A stretch of DNA of 64,000 nucleotides from Bacillota bacterium (GTDB lineage: Bacteria > Bacillota > SHA-98 > UBA4971), in assembly GCA_024653485.1 (NCBI GenBank), contig JANLFY010000006.1:1-64000 (forward strand), written 5' to 3'. Below are positions 1-9,071 of the stretch, piece after piece. A program made the position numbers and the translations under genes. Positions within the stretch are counted from its first letter, which is position 1. Every line of letters starts with the position of its first letter. A model generated the notes under the pieces. It was not told the DNA's origin and did no database searches. It saw only the letters and a list, made by a program, of their open reading frames with translations.

Positions 1-85
1 CCCGTCATTACTGCACTTCAGCCCCTTTGTGTGCCCAGGCCTTGTCGAACTCGGGGAGTATGTGGTCGTCGTATGCCAATGCCCC

Positions 86-209
86 ATGTCAGAATTAAGC
101 CTGGCGAAACAAACAGAACACTTCTTGGGGGCGCTCGCGGTATCGTCCTTACAGCCGATGGAGTGAGTGAGGGTCTTGAATGATACGATACAGCCGCCAA
201 TTCTGACAT
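86..209. repeat. 124-bp segment bounded by an 11-bp inverted repeat
   Basis: ATGTCAGAATT at 86-96 recurs as its exact reverse complement at 199-209, so the segment has the form of a very small element with terminal inverted repeats. The right copy is also the loop and part of the stem of the hairpin at 191-218. There is no transposase and no obvious target duplication. It could be an IS or MITE remnant, or chance. Confidence 0.25.
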
Positions 210-218
210 TGGCGGCTG
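191..218 (-). terminator. Hairpin downstream of the TRAP/oxidoreductase operon
   Basis: CAGCCGCCAA (191-200) pairs perfectly with TTGGCGGCTG (209-218) across an 8-nt loop. It sits about 80 bp past the last stop codon of the leftward operon, the right place for a terminator. There is no run of T on either side, so a Rho-independent role is uncertain. Confidence 0.35.
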
Positions 219-300
219 TGCCCGGCTGCATTCCTGACTGATCCAAGGCAAGAACAGTCCCCTGTTCCTTCATGTCGGAGACAACGTAAGAACAGAACTC

Positions 301-1749
301 TCAATGTGTGCCAAAGAGTATGGCACCCTGCTGCTGCAGTATTCTTTGGAGTTCCGAAACGTCCTTTTCCAGTTCTCTAGGTGTGATGCCTTGCTTCGCA
401 CATAGGACCGCAGCCACCCCAGCCGCTTGGCCGGTGACCATCGTTTGCTGCAGGAACCTATGATAAGCGTCCCGATCAGTCGAGATCATCTTGCCTGCCA
501 CCAGAAGACTCTCCACTCTCTTCGGAACCAGACACCTGTATGGGATGTCATGGGAGCCCCCGTCTTTCGGCATTACCGCGTTGGTTGCTATGGTCTCTGT
601 GCCGACGACATGGTGTCCGCCAGCAGGAAAGCCGCTCTTTCCTATGACATCAGGGAATTTCCTCGCTTCGGCCACGTCTTGAGTGGTCAGAACGTAGTCG
701 CAGATTATCCTTCTGCCTTCGCGGATCCTGAGCTCCGGGCAGATCCTGGTAATGTACGCGTCTTGGAAACCAGGAACGTATTTCTTGAAGCATTTGAAGG
801 CCATCTGAATCTGTCTTCGTGCCTCGATCTCACAATAGGTCAAGTCCCACGCATCATCGGGGCTCCGACCGGCAACATGCGAGGAATGCTGGAAATGGGC
901 GAGTATCCTCCTATTCTTGTCATCACCTTTCGGCATGATGAAGAATCCCATGCCGCTGAAGCCATGCCATTCCTTCCTGGCAAGCGCTTCTCTCAAGATG
1001 GAGAAGAAACCCCTAATCTCTCCCAGGTCGACTATGTTGTCGGCTCTCCTCAGGATCTCATACATCTCCTCGCGTGACCGTCCGGGGACGTCACATCCAT
1101 AGAACTCCTCAGGATTGGCCCGCACGTAATCCAGGAACTCCTCCCAATCAACTCCGTCGCACGTAAAGGACAGAGTGTGCGGCTGCAGCTGCTCTCTGGG
1201 GACCACTTCCCAAGGCGCTCCAGCTCTAGAAGCAACATACCCCTCACCTGTACAGTCAATGACCACCTTGCCCATGATCTCCACCCGACCGTTAGGGTTC
1301 TCCACGGCCACTCCGGTAACCTTGTTGCCTTCTTGGAGGACATCAACGACAAGTGAGTGAAGGAGCAAGGTCACGCCACTCTCTGTCATCATGTCAAAGA
1401 TCAACAGCCCCCACCAATCGGGGTCGACATACGAAAACGTGTAACCGGACCCTTCCCTGTATTCGCTGTGGTTATGGGGCAGTGCGTGGCCTTCCTCAAG
1501 CAACCGCTTGTGTGTCTCCTCGACGATCCCGCCGATGATTTGCTCGCCTCGCTGGTTGAACAACCATGCGTAGGCGAATCCTGGGGGACCGGATACGTTC
1601 ATCTGACCGCCCAAAGCGCCGAGCCGCTCGATCAGGAGCGTATCTGCACCAGCTCTTGCCGAAGATATGGCTGCCGCCACGCCCGACGTGCCGCCACCGC
1701 AGACGATTACATCGAACTTCTTGTCATGCCTAATTGTCTCGTAAGCCAC
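301..1749 (-). CDS. FAD-dependent oxidoreductase (FAD_oxidored family)
   Basis: This is a 482-residue cytosolic flavoprotein with no signal peptide. The N-terminus has the dinucleotide-binding fingerprint (GGGTSG, residues 18-23) followed by a helix and an acidic end (LLIER). The C-terminal part carries the family's second signature, VESLLVAGKMIS followed by GQAAGVAA, as in fumarate-reductase/FAD_oxidored proteins that oxidise small organic substrates. The start is GTG at 1749, preceded by AAGGAGGG at about 10 nt. It is the last gene of the leftward TRAP-transporter operon, 45 bp after the DUF554 gene, so it probably oxidises the imported compound or a derivative. The substrate is unknown. 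The family assignment is firm; the role is inferred from context. Confidence 0.85.
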   Translation of the reverse strand: MAYETIRHDKKFDVIVCGGGTSGVAAAISSARAGADTLLIERLGALGGQMNVSGPPGFAYAWLFNQRGEQIIGGIVEETHKRLLEEGHALPHNHSEYREGSGYTFSYVDPDWWGLLIFDMMTESGVTLLLHSLVVDVLQEGNKVTGVAVENPNGRVEIMGKVVIDCTGEGYVASRAGAPWEVVPREQLQPHTLSFTCDGVDWEEFLDYVRANPEEFYGCDVPGRSREEMYEILRRADNIVDLGEIRGFFSILREALARKEWHGFSGMGFFIMPKGDDKNRRILAHFQHSSHVAGRSPDDAWDLTYCEIEARRQIQMAFKCFKKYVPGFQDAYITRICPELRIREGRRIICDYVLTTQDVAEARKFPDVIGKSGFPAGGHHVVGTETIATNAVMPKDGGSHDIPYRCLVPKRVESLLVAGKMISTDRDAYHRFLQQTMVTGQAAGVAAVLCAKQGITPRELEKDVSELQRILQQQGAILFGTH

Positions 1750-1794
1750 TGTTGTTTCCCTCCTTCAGACGCAACGTGGTTCGGTCCCACACAC

Positions 1795-2496
1795 TCAGAA
1801 GACGAGCGTCCACAGGTACGAAAGCGGCATCAAGAGCGGAATCACAGGGATCGTGTTGGCAACAGGGACTCGCTTGAGCCCCATCATCCGGATTCCGACC
1901 AATAGAGTGATGATGCCGCCGCCGCCGACGAAATCCGCAATCATCACCTCGCTGATGTGAGGTAGTATGATGGAAGCGAGCGAGAAGAAAACGACACCGA
2001 CGACCAACGTGGGAATGCTGAGGAGTACAATCAGGTAGCCGGCAGTCGTCGCGAAGATCATCGCCGTGAAGAAGTCGAGAATCGACTTGATGACTAGAAG
2101 TGTCGTATCTCCCGTCATTCCCTCGTAGAGAGCGCCGATGATACAGCCAGCGTTAGCGCTGAATAGCACCAGAAGCGTAACGAAATCCTCGACAGCCTTC
2201 TCATCTAACCTGGTAGCTCCCGACTGCAGTCTCCTTTGCAGCCTCATCGAGATGGTATTGAGATAGTCTTCGATACCTAAACGCTCACCGACCGCAGTCC
2301 CCAGAATCAACGCCAATACGACTGGCTCGATGTTGATAACCTTCACGATCAGGGTAATCCCAAGGGCCAGAGCGCAGGTTGCAAAGATCACCGGCAGTGT
2401 GACCTTGATCCTTTCTGGAATCCGATTATGGCCACACGCTCCGATCAAGCCTCCGAAAACAATCGCCGTGCAATCCACAAGCACCCCGACAGGCAT
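1795..2496 (-). CDS. DUF554 family membrane protein
   Basis: A 233-residue polytopic membrane protein of the DUF554 (YdfK-like) family. It has about seven hydrophobic segments, a conserved small-residue N-terminus (AIVFGGLIGACG) and the GTAVGERLGIE segment typical of the family. The start is ATG at 2496, after AGAGGACTGACGA. The gene follows dctM by about 90 bp on the same strand and precedes the oxidoreductase. The family's biochemical function is not established to my knowledge. Its presence in a transporter operon fits a small-molecule permease or an accessory membrane role, which is inference only. Confidence 0.85.
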   Translation of the reverse strand: MPVGVLVDCTAIVFGGLIGACGHNRIPERIKVTLPVIFATCALALGITLIVKVINIEPVVLALILGTAVGERLGIEDYLNTISMRLQRRLQSGATRLDEKAVEDFVTLLVLFSANAGCIIGALYEGMTGDTTLLVIKSILDFFTAMIFATTAGYLIVLLSIPTLVVGVVFFSLASIILPHISEVMIADFVGGGGIITLLVGIRMMGLKRVPVANTIPVIPLLMPLSYLWTLVF

Positions 2497-2585
2497 TCGT
2501 CAGTCCTCTCTTCACATGTTCTTAAGCCGTTGGTTTTCTGACGGGCCTACCTCCAGGTTTCATTCCCGACCACGATACACGACGT

Positions 2586-3881
2586 CTAGCGCAGCAGAAT
2601 TCTAGGCAGCCAAGTGACTAGTCCGGGAAACACGATCGCGAGGATCACGGTAAGGACCATTGCGGGTAGGTATCTTACAGCTTCCTTCGTTACATCCTTC
2701 ACGGGCAAGTCATTCACGTTAGCGACTACGAAGAGACACAGGCCAAAAGGTGGAGTTATCGCACCTATGATTAGAGCAATGATCATGACAATGGAGAAGT
2801 GTATTGGGTCGACTCCCAAGGCAGTTACCGCGGGCAGGACAATCGGGGTCACCAGCAGCGCCGCGGATCCTGTGTCAATGAAACAGCCGATGATCAGGAA
2901 CACTACGGTGCAAATGAGGAACATCAGGATCTGACTTTCTCCAGCTACTGCCCTTAACATTGCTTGAAGAGCTTGCGGGAGCCCTTCGAACGTGACGATC
3001 CAGGCGAAGAAACTCGCGACCGACATGATTAACATGAATACCCCTGCCGCGCGGACAGTGTCATCAAGCGTCTCCCACAGGCTCTTCCACGTTAATTTCT
3101 TGTAGCATATTCCCAGAATGATGGACCACCACACTGCAAGAACTGCCGCTTCCGTGGGTGTGCAGACTCCGCCGCTAATAGCGCCTATTATGATGACAAA
3201 CGTGAGCAACGGAGGAATCGCTTCCGGGATAGTCTTGATGGCTTCGCGCCAAGGAATCCTGGTCTTCGGCCATGTCTTGCCTTCTGTGGTGAAATGAGCT
3301 CGGAATGCGACCAATCCCATGAGCGCTAAGCCGAGTATGACCCCGGGAAGGATACCTCCATAGAATAGGGCCGCTACTGAGATCTGCGCAATGGAGCCCA
3401 CAAGTATCATGATGCTGCTCGGCGGTATAATCGGCCCCAAGATGCTCGACGCTGCTGTGATACCGGCAGAAAAGTCCGCCTTGTACCCGGCCTTCTTCAT
3501 CATAGTCATCTCTACAAGACCAAGACCGCCGGCATCGGCGACAGCATTGCCTGACATCGACGCAAACAACATGCTAGCTAGAGCGTTCGCGTGAGCAAGG
3601 CCACCGCGGAAACGTCCAACCATCGCCACGGAAAAGCGAAACAGCCGATCGGTGACTCCTGTTGTGTTCATCATCCGTCCAACAAATAGAAACCCCGGCA
3701 TCGCGATAAGTGTGAATGACAGCAACTGACTCATCATGCTCTGAGCAGCTACGGTGACCGGGATGCCGGGGTTCATCGCCACCAGCCAGACCAACGTAGC
3801 AAAGCCAAGCGAGAAGACCACGGGGACTCCTACCAGCATCAAGACCAGAAAGATGACGAACATGATGATTATGCTTGCCAT
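2586..3881 (-). CDS. dctM: TRAP transporter large permease (DctM)
   Basis: This is the twelve-or-so-helix large membrane subunit of a tripartite ATP-independent periplasmic (TRAP) transporter, which uses the ion gradient to import organic acids or sugar acids delivered by a binding protein. The protein is about 431 residues, close to the usual 425-430. Family signatures include LGPIIPPSSIMILVG and AITPPFGLCLFV. I start it at ATG 3881 (MASIIIMFVIF), with a GGGGGG ribosome site 8 nt upstream, rather than at the upstream ATG that adds 19 polar residues. It follows dctQ and dctP in the same direction. Confidence 0.93.
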   Translation of the reverse strand: MASIIIMFVIFLVLMLVGVPVVFSLGFATLVWLVAMNPGIPVTVAAQSMMSQLLSFTLIAMPGFLFVGRMMNTTGVTDRLFRFSVAMVGRFRGGLAHANALASMLFASMSGNAVADAGGLGLVEMTMMKKAGYKADFSAGITAASSILGPIIPPSSIMILVGSIAQISVAALFYGGILPGVILGLALMGLVAFRAHFTTEGKTWPKTRIPWREAIKTIPEAIPPLLTFVIIIGAISGGVCTPTEAAVLAVWWSIILGICYKKLTWKSLWETLDDTVRAAGVFMLIMSVASFFAWIVTFEGLPQALQAMLRAVAGESQILMFLICTVVFLIIGCFIDTGSAALLVTPIVLPAVTALGVDPIHFSIVMIIALIIGAITPPFGLCLFVVANVNDLPVKDVTKEAVRYLPAMVLTVILAIVFPGLVTWLPRILLR

Positions 3882-4003
3882 GTGCTTCGACCCCCCACGA
3901 AACGGACACGTTTCGATGTCGTTTCTTCTCCTTGGCATCAGCTAGCCGCATCTGACCATCCGTACTTTCCTTTGTCTGTGTGTACCGGTTCTTAGCATGC
4001 ATC

Positions 4004-4525
4004 CTACCCTACCGACAAGTCCCTCTCCCGTGTCAGCTTCACGACGGTGTCACGACCAGGAAAGATCTCGTTAAGGATATCGACGAGCACCGCGAAGATC
4101 ATGACAACGCACATGGAGAAGAGCGGCCAGTAGAATAGATTCCTGGGGATCCCGAGGGCAGCTGTCCTGTACACTATCTTCGGTAACAGCATGTGATACG
4201 AGCTGACGCAGATTAGTGTGAAGACAGCAACCGCTAGTACCTTACTCACAAACGACACTGCACGTTTGAACCTTGGCGACGCGTTGCTTATGAGAAAGTC
4301 CGCTACGACGTGCTTCTTCTCGATGGTCACCACTGCCCCGCTTACATAGCCGAGACTAACCATCAACAGAGTAGAGATCTCTTCTGTCCACGTAAAGGGG
4401 TTGCGGAACACGTACCGGCTGACGATGCCGGCGGTTATTACCAGCAGTATCGCCGCGAGGATAAGGTTCCCGACGATCCTGAGCACCTTGTTGCAGTAAT
4501 ACACGGCGTAATTCAGGGCACTCAT
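4004..4525 (-). CDS. dctQ: TRAP transporter small permease (DctQ)
   Basis: A 173-residue four-helix membrane subunit of the same TRAP transporter. The recognisable DctQ segment is SRYVFRNPFTWTEEISTLL (roughly residues 36-54), including the conserved WTEE. The start is ATG at 4525, with AGAGGAGAG upstream. It lies between the binding-protein gene and dctM, the standard order P-Q-M. It scaffolds the large subunit and docks the binding protein. Confidence 0.92.
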   Translation of the reverse strand: MSALNYAVYYCNKVLRIVGNLILAAILLVITAGIVSRYVFRNPFTWTEEISTLLMVSLGYVSGAVVTIEKKHVVADFLISNASPRFKRAVSFVSKVLAVAVFTLICVSSYHMLLPKIVYRTAALGIPRNLFYWPLFSMCVVMIFAVLVDILNEIFPGRDTVVKLTRERDLSVG

Positions 4526-4595
4526 TTGAAGGTCTCTCCTCTTTGCCGTATAAGACCACCCTAGACTGCCGATTATCGGCGGTCGCGAAGGCCCC

Positions 4596-5642
4596 CTACT
4601 TGGCTAGTTGCTGTAACACGGCCAAGTACTTGTCGAACACTCCCTTTGACCATTTCCCGGCCTTCTCGAAGTCGTAGGCAGCCTTCCTTGCGGCAGCAGC
4701 GAACTTTGCGAGTTCCTCTTGGGGGTACTCAATGACTGTGACCCCGCTCGCAGCCATTTTGTCGATATAGCTCTTGAGCTGCTGATCAACAGCCTGTGAG
4801 TACCAAACACCGACTTCCTGACAGGTCTTGAGCAGGATCTCGCGCTGAGCAGGGGATAGAGATTGGAACTTTCTTTCGTTCATCCAGATGGCGAAATTGA
4901 CGTAGCTAAGATCCAGCTTGAGGACGTACTTCGCTACTTGGTAGAAGTTCATGGTGTAGATGGTATCAAAGGTAGCCACCGCCGCATTGATGATCCCTTG
5001 TTGCAGGGCCAGATAGACTTCGTCGTACGCGACCGCAGTCGGGTTCATACCCATTGCCTTGAAAGTTGCCAGCGAATACTCAGAGGGGATCGAGCGTACT
5101 TTGAGATTCTTGAAATCCTCAAACCTGTATAGTGGGACCTTCGAAACGAGTTCTGCCGGTGGCCTTATCCAGTTGCTTGCCAGGGTCCTGACTCCAGCGG
5201 TTCTCAAGAACTCATCTTCCCAGGCCTTGTAGAAATCGCTTTGAACGAACTTGGCAAATATGTCTTTGCTTGGGCACTGACCCATGAAACTGGTAACAGC
5301 ACTGTCCGGAACGCCCCAGTCAGCCATGTAATGAGCGCCCTCAGTGAACATGTCTATGTTGCCGTTGATCACCATTTCCATCTGCGTCATTGCCGTGCCT
5401 AGCTGAGAAGCAGGGAAGAAATTGATCTTCAGGGACCCGCCGGTTCTCTCTTCGACGAGTTTGGTCACCCTTCGCATCGCCTCTGACGCCAGGTCTTCCG
5501 AGGGAGCCGTGCAGCCCCACCTGAGGGTGACCTTAGGGTCCTTGGAAGCATCAGGGAAAGTCTGTTCTGAGAAGCCCGAGCCCGCACAGAGAGCAACTGC
5601 CGCCGCCAACAACAACAGCACCATCAGCCCTTTCCCTTTCAT
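4596..5642 (-). CDS. dctP: TRAP transporter substrate-binding protein (DctP)
   Basis: A 348-residue extracellular binding protein of the DctP family that captures the substrate for the DctQM permease. It has a signal peptide (MKGKGLMVLLLLAAAVALC) and the family's central region (SIPSEYSLATFKAMGMNPT, then AVAYDEVYLALQQGIINA). The start is ATG at 5642 because AAGGAGGG lies 6-7 nt upstream; a longer reading adds about 74 implausible residues before the signal peptide. The ligand cannot be predicted; most characterised DctP proteins bind carboxylates. It is preceded by the UGSC-like gene with a 181-bp gap. Confidence 0.92.
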   Translation of the reverse strand: MKGKGLMVLLLLAAAVALCAGSGFSEQTFPDASKDPKVTLRWGCTAPSEDLASEAMRRVTKLVEERTGGSLKINFFPASQLGTAMTQMEMVINGNIDMFTEGAHYMADWGVPDSAVTSFMGQCPSKDIFAKFVQSDFYKAWEDEFLRTAGVRTLASNWIRPPAELVSKVPLYRFEDFKNLKVRSIPSEYSLATFKAMGMNPTAVAYDEVYLALQQGIINAAVATFDTIYTMNFYQVAKYVLKLDLSYVNFAIWMNERKFQSLSPAQREILLKTCQEVGVWYSQAVDQQLKSYIDKMAASGVTVIEYPQEELAKFAAAARKAAYDFEKAGKWSKGVFDKYLAVLQQLAK

Positions 5643-5823
5643 GGGAACTCCCTCCTTGAGTCTTTCGAGTCCGGACTTAAGCAGCAACCCAGAGCCGGAA
5701 GGTCTTTCTCCCTTGTCAACTGCCATGAGTCGAACAGTACTTTCGTCGTTATCGGGGACGTTGACAGCGGTCCAGCACCATTCCTCCTTCTCGCGTGCGT
5801 TGTGTTCACGGACGTTAGCAGGC

Positions 5824-7539
5824 CTATCTCTTGAACTCCTCAATGCTTCTGGCCCTCTTGCCATTCGGAAGACAGATAGGTTCCACGATGCCCTCGCTGT
5901 GCAGTGCCCACGGGAGAATCACACCGGAGTGGCCACCCCTGCCGCCCACGACCACGACTTCTACATCCTTCGGACTGCGTGTTACGGGCATCGGGTGCCT
6001 ATCCTTGAATTCGGGAGGACGCACGGGCACGAGACCCCTGTTACGGACCATCGGAACCTCGTGGTAAGCGTATGTGTGTATGTGCTCCTGGATCATCTCC
6101 TTCGTGTAGCCGGCTTTCTTGAGCATCATGCCGTGGTCGGGCGTCAGGCACACCACCAAGGGGCCAGGGATGTAGGCGTTGTTTGAGCCAAGTGTGGTAC
6201 AGCAATGCGTGATTGTGTCCAGCAGATCATGTCCGTCCAGACTCAAGAAGTCGATGATGTCGTGTAGGGGCTCGGCCTTGAGCACGTACACCGTAGTGGT
6301 TTCCGAGTCGAAATGGTCTTCATTGATCATGTTCCACTGCGCAAGCTCGGGTTCCTCTGCGAAACAGTAGGTAAACTCTGCCTGCGAAGCAAGACAGTCC
6401 AGATCACAGATACCCGGAACGGCACGACAGACATTCATTATTACCAGGTTGACAGCGCGTCCGATCGTCGCGTTCATCGGCCAGCCAGGCCCCAAACAAC
6501 CCTGTCTGCCTGAAATGCCGATCTCCTGCGCGATAGGTCCGCTGACCAACACCAGGTTTCCGCCCGGATGAGAGGTCGTGACGGATTGGAGCAGATTATA
6601 CTTCGGATTGTTCATCGCCTTGAACGCAGTCACCAACACAGGCATCGCTTTGGGAGTACATCCGGCCATGACAGCGGCCACCGCAACATCCTTCACTGTA
6701 ATGTCTTTGCCGGTAGGGCCAACCTGGTTGCAGAGGACCATGTCCTCGTCAAAAGGGCAATAACTCATCATTCTCTCGTATCGTGCTCGTGTGGGAGGGA
6801 TGATCGGAAGACCATCGCTCATGTGTTCGTCGTTGAAATACTCGTTGATCTCCTCCATGTAGCAACCAGGTTCCAGCAACTTGTCATCGTCAACCGCGAT
6901 CCTCTCAGTAATCGGCAACAGGCCGTCCTTGGCTGGGGGGACTCTGTCCATCTTGAAATCGATGTGAGCTAGTTTGGCAAGCTCCTCTCCGGTAGCAGTG
7001 AGAGACCCAATTATGTAATCCCACTTCAGGTCGACCTGCTCCCTTACCTCTTCTTCGGTACTAGCCTGATAGACGTCCACCGGGCACAGGCAGAGATTGC
7101 CCGCTCGGTACACGCCCACCCCTTCGGCGATAGCCGATCCCGGAGGCGCTGTCATATACACCGTGGGGATACCCAGCTTCTCCAATGCAATTGCCACAAC
7201 TGTTGTAGCTGCAGACGTACCCATATCTCCAAAGGCTACAATGGCCGCGGTCGGCTTTTCCTTCGCCAGCATCGCCGCATAATCTTCCAGCTTATCAGTA
7301 TCCTTACCACGAACGGTTTCTCTATAATCAACGAAGTTCGTGATCCCCAGTTCGGCCAGGCGTTCCTTGATCCTTACGAATACTTGGTTGTAGTTGCAGA
7401 AAGACAGCTTCGTGTTGTCGTAAAACAGTATCTTGCCTTTTCTCAAAGCCTCAATGGTAGCTCTAGGCGCCAGTTCAATGACCGGCCGCTCCTGATAGCC
7501 GCGCGGGTCCAGCAGTGGGTTGAGTTTCCTATGACTCAT
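5824..7539 (-). CDS. Two-domain protein with degenerate UGSC-like N-terminal domain
   Basis: A 571-residue protein. The N-terminal ~150 residues have the layout of UGSC-family (seleno)proteins: LLDPRGY and LAPR near the start, a Rossmann-like core, then GD-x-G-x-S at residues 104-109 followed by LEKLGIPTV. The family's redox motif (U/C)-G-S-C is replaced here by MGTSA, so the reactive Sec/Cys pair is missing. The remaining ~400 residues contain DGLPIIPPT, AAVMAGCTPKAMPV and GRQGCLGPGWPMNATIG, which I recognise only as the domain often joined to or beside UGSC proteins. The start is ATG 7539 (GGAGAGGAAG upstream). It is the first gene of the leftward TRAP operon, facing lysR. Its reaction is unknown. 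The family call is from memory of the motif, not a search. Confidence 0.7.
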   Translation of the reverse strand: MSHRKLNPLLDPRGYQERPVIELAPRATIEALRKGKILFYDNTKLSFCNYNQVFVRIKERLAELGITNFVDYRETVRGKDTDKLEDYAAMLAKEKPTAAIVAFGDMGTSAATTVVAIALEKLGIPTVYMTAPPGSAIAEGVGVYRAGNLCLCPVDVYQASTEEEVREQVDLKWDYIIGSLTATGEELAKLAHIDFKMDRVPPAKDGLLPITERIAVDDDKLLEPGCYMEEINEYFNDEHMSDGLPIIPPTRARYERMMSYCPFDEDMVLCNQVGPTGKDITVKDVAVAAVMAGCTPKAMPVLVTAFKAMNNPKYNLLQSVTTSHPGGNLVLVSGPIAQEIGISGRQGCLGPGWPMNATIGRAVNLVIMNVCRAVPGICDLDCLASQAEFTYCFAEEPELAQWNMINEDHFDSETTTVYVLKAEPLHDIIDFLSLDGHDLLDTITHCCTTLGSNNAYIPGPLVVCLTPDHGMMLKKAGYTKEMIQEHIHTYAYHEVPMVRNRGLVPVRPPEFKDRHPMPVTRSPKDVEVVVVGGRGGHSGVILPWALHSEGIVEPICLPNGKRARSIEEFKR

Positions 7540-8097
7540 GCCACGTCTTCCTCTCCTCGACTGATTACCTTGAGTCAGCAAGCTTGCACTCTTAGTGTAA
7601 GTGCTTAGCTGCGGAAAGATCAATTCTGAGTTGGCATGGGATCCATTCCATTCAGTCCAGACATGGTGCGCCACTGTTTCTCATGATGTTCCTGACTCAA
7701 CCATGTCGCTAGTGACGCGTGCGAATCCGTGTCGCGGGGCTTGTGCGTGGCGCCCGCTTCCGCCCTCCAGTGGCGGGCCGCAACATGCACGGCTGTTATG
7801 CACTCTTCGCGAGCTCGTTCGCTGCGCGAGGGCTCCTTAACAGAAACGTCGACTTCTCTTCTCATATCCCGAGGTGCAGCAAGAGCCACCGACCGTTCCG
7901 GTGCCCCGACAACGTCTAGGCTTCTCCAGAACTCATCTTCATTGCCAGCTAGCGATAAGAAGGAGGTGATAGGCGGCTCTCGAAACTAGAGATCGAGTCC
8001 TCCAAGGCAAACGTGTTACGACTCCGGGTCGGGAGCATGTCTGAGCCACCTCTGGGAGAGTCCCGTGAACGGTGAAAGCGAAGGGAGGGTCAACGGA
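7540..8097. promoter_or_regulatory. Divergent promoter region between TRAP operon and lysR
   Basis: The 558 bp between two divergently transcribed genes must hold the operon promoter and, by the usual LysR arrangement, the regulator's binding sites. I see the small palindrome CACTCTTAGTG (7588-7598) and the octamer TTGAGTCA at 7570-7577 repeated inverted as TGACTCAA at 7693-7700. No clean -35/-10 pair stands out. A good ribosome site (AAGGAGGTGATAG near 7970) leads only to a seven-codon reading frame. No longer gene is convincing. Confidence 0.4.
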
Positions 8098-9015
8098 GTG
8101 AGGTTGGATCACTTGCGGTGTTTTGAAGCTGTGAAGAACCACCAGTGTTTTTCCGTAGCCGCTGAGAATCTATACATGTCGCAGTCAGCACTCTCAAAAC
8201 AGCTAAAGGCCCTCGAAAACGAGCTAGGGGCGGTCCTCTTCAGCCGTAAGCACGCGGCGGTTCACTTGACTCCGGTCGGGGAAAGGATCTGTATCTATGT
8301 TGAGACCATTCTAGATGCGTACGACAAGATGGTTCAGGAAGTAAAGGACTACACTGCCAGCGAGAACAGGAAACTCAGGGTTGCCTCCTTTTACGACATG
8401 GCACAATATGGAGTTACCAATCTGATCATCGGCTTTGAACGAGAACAGGCCGACTTTCACGTAGAATCCAGGGAGTGCGACCACACGAAGATGCTTCACC
8501 TGCTCGACGACAGAGAAACTGACATAGTCATCGGTTATCGAGAGTTCTGGCCACAGCAGCTGGATTACTACGTGGTGCCCCTGAGAAGAGATGAGCTAGT
8601 GCTTGTTGTACACGAGAGCCACCGCCTCGCGCCAAAGAGCTCGATTTCATTGAGCGATGTCAGGCATGAGAAGTTCTGCTTCCCGAGGGAAGATGGGGCC
8701 CTATTCAAGCTCTTCTATGACGCCTGCATGGCGGCCGGTTTCGTTCCCAAGCTCACATTGTCCGATGTCCGGCTGGGGACCATCAAACAGTACATACGTG
8801 CAGGTATGCGCGTTACACTACAAACACGCATCCGCGCGGCCAACGTATTCTACGAGCCGGATTTCCGCCTGATCGACATACAGGAGACTCCTCTGCTCAC
8901 GGTGACGATTCTGACCAACAAGAACCTCTTGTCAAGACTTGGCTGGGAGTTCATTCAGTACGCGTATGGGTTCTACAATAACATGGCTCAAGCTGGCATT
9001 GGAGTTACTCAATGA
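8098..9015 (+). CDS. LysR family transcriptional regulator
   Basis: A 305-residue LysR-type regulator. The N-terminal winged helix-turn-helix (residues ~1-60) reads LDHLRCFEAV, then AAENLYMSQSALSKQLK and LENELGAVLFSR. A periplasmic-binding-like effector domain follows. I start it at GTG 8098, with GGGAGGG about 8 nt upstream and the standard LysR N-terminus; an upstream GTG at 8065 would add 11 residues. It is transcribed divergently from the UGSC-TRAP-oxidoreductase operon and very probably controls it in response to the transported compound or a metabolite. This regulatory link is inferred from arrangement. Confidence 0.93.
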   Translation: MRLDHLRCFEAVKNHQCFSVAAENLYMSQSALSKQLKALENELGAVLFSRKHAAVHLTPVGERICIYVETILDAYDKMVQEVKDYTASENRKLRVASFYDMAQYGVTNLIIGFEREQADFHVESRECDHTKMLHLLDDRETDIVIGYREFWPQQLDYYVVPLRRDELVLVVHESHRLAPKSSISLSDVRHEKFCFPREDGALFKLFYDACMAAGFVPKLTLSDVRLGTIKQYIRAGMRVTLQTRIRAANVFYEPDFRLIDIQETPLLTVTILTNKNLLSRLGWEFIQYAYGFYNNMAQAGIGVTQ

Positions 9016-9071
9016 CTCCACGATGTTGCAGCCAAGAAGCGGGCCAGGGCACGGTAGCCAGTTGCCTCGCG

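Larger units (their letters stand above)
1..300. other. Downstream flank of the first operon, no convincing gene
   Basis: I see no supportable gene here. The stretch lies beyond the stop codon of the FAD oxidoreductase gene (minus strand). It contains a 10-bp perfect hairpin and an inverted pair of an 11-mer (separate entries). A 25-codon minus-strand stretch ending at the TAA at 8-10 reads faintly like the tail of a solute-binding protein (LPEFDKAW), but it has a stop directly upstream and I do not call it. Confidence 0.4.

Noticed and set aside
8-85. Tail of a solute-binding protein (LPEFDKAW) on the minus strand
   Set aside because: Only 25 codons, with a stop directly upstream; too short to support.
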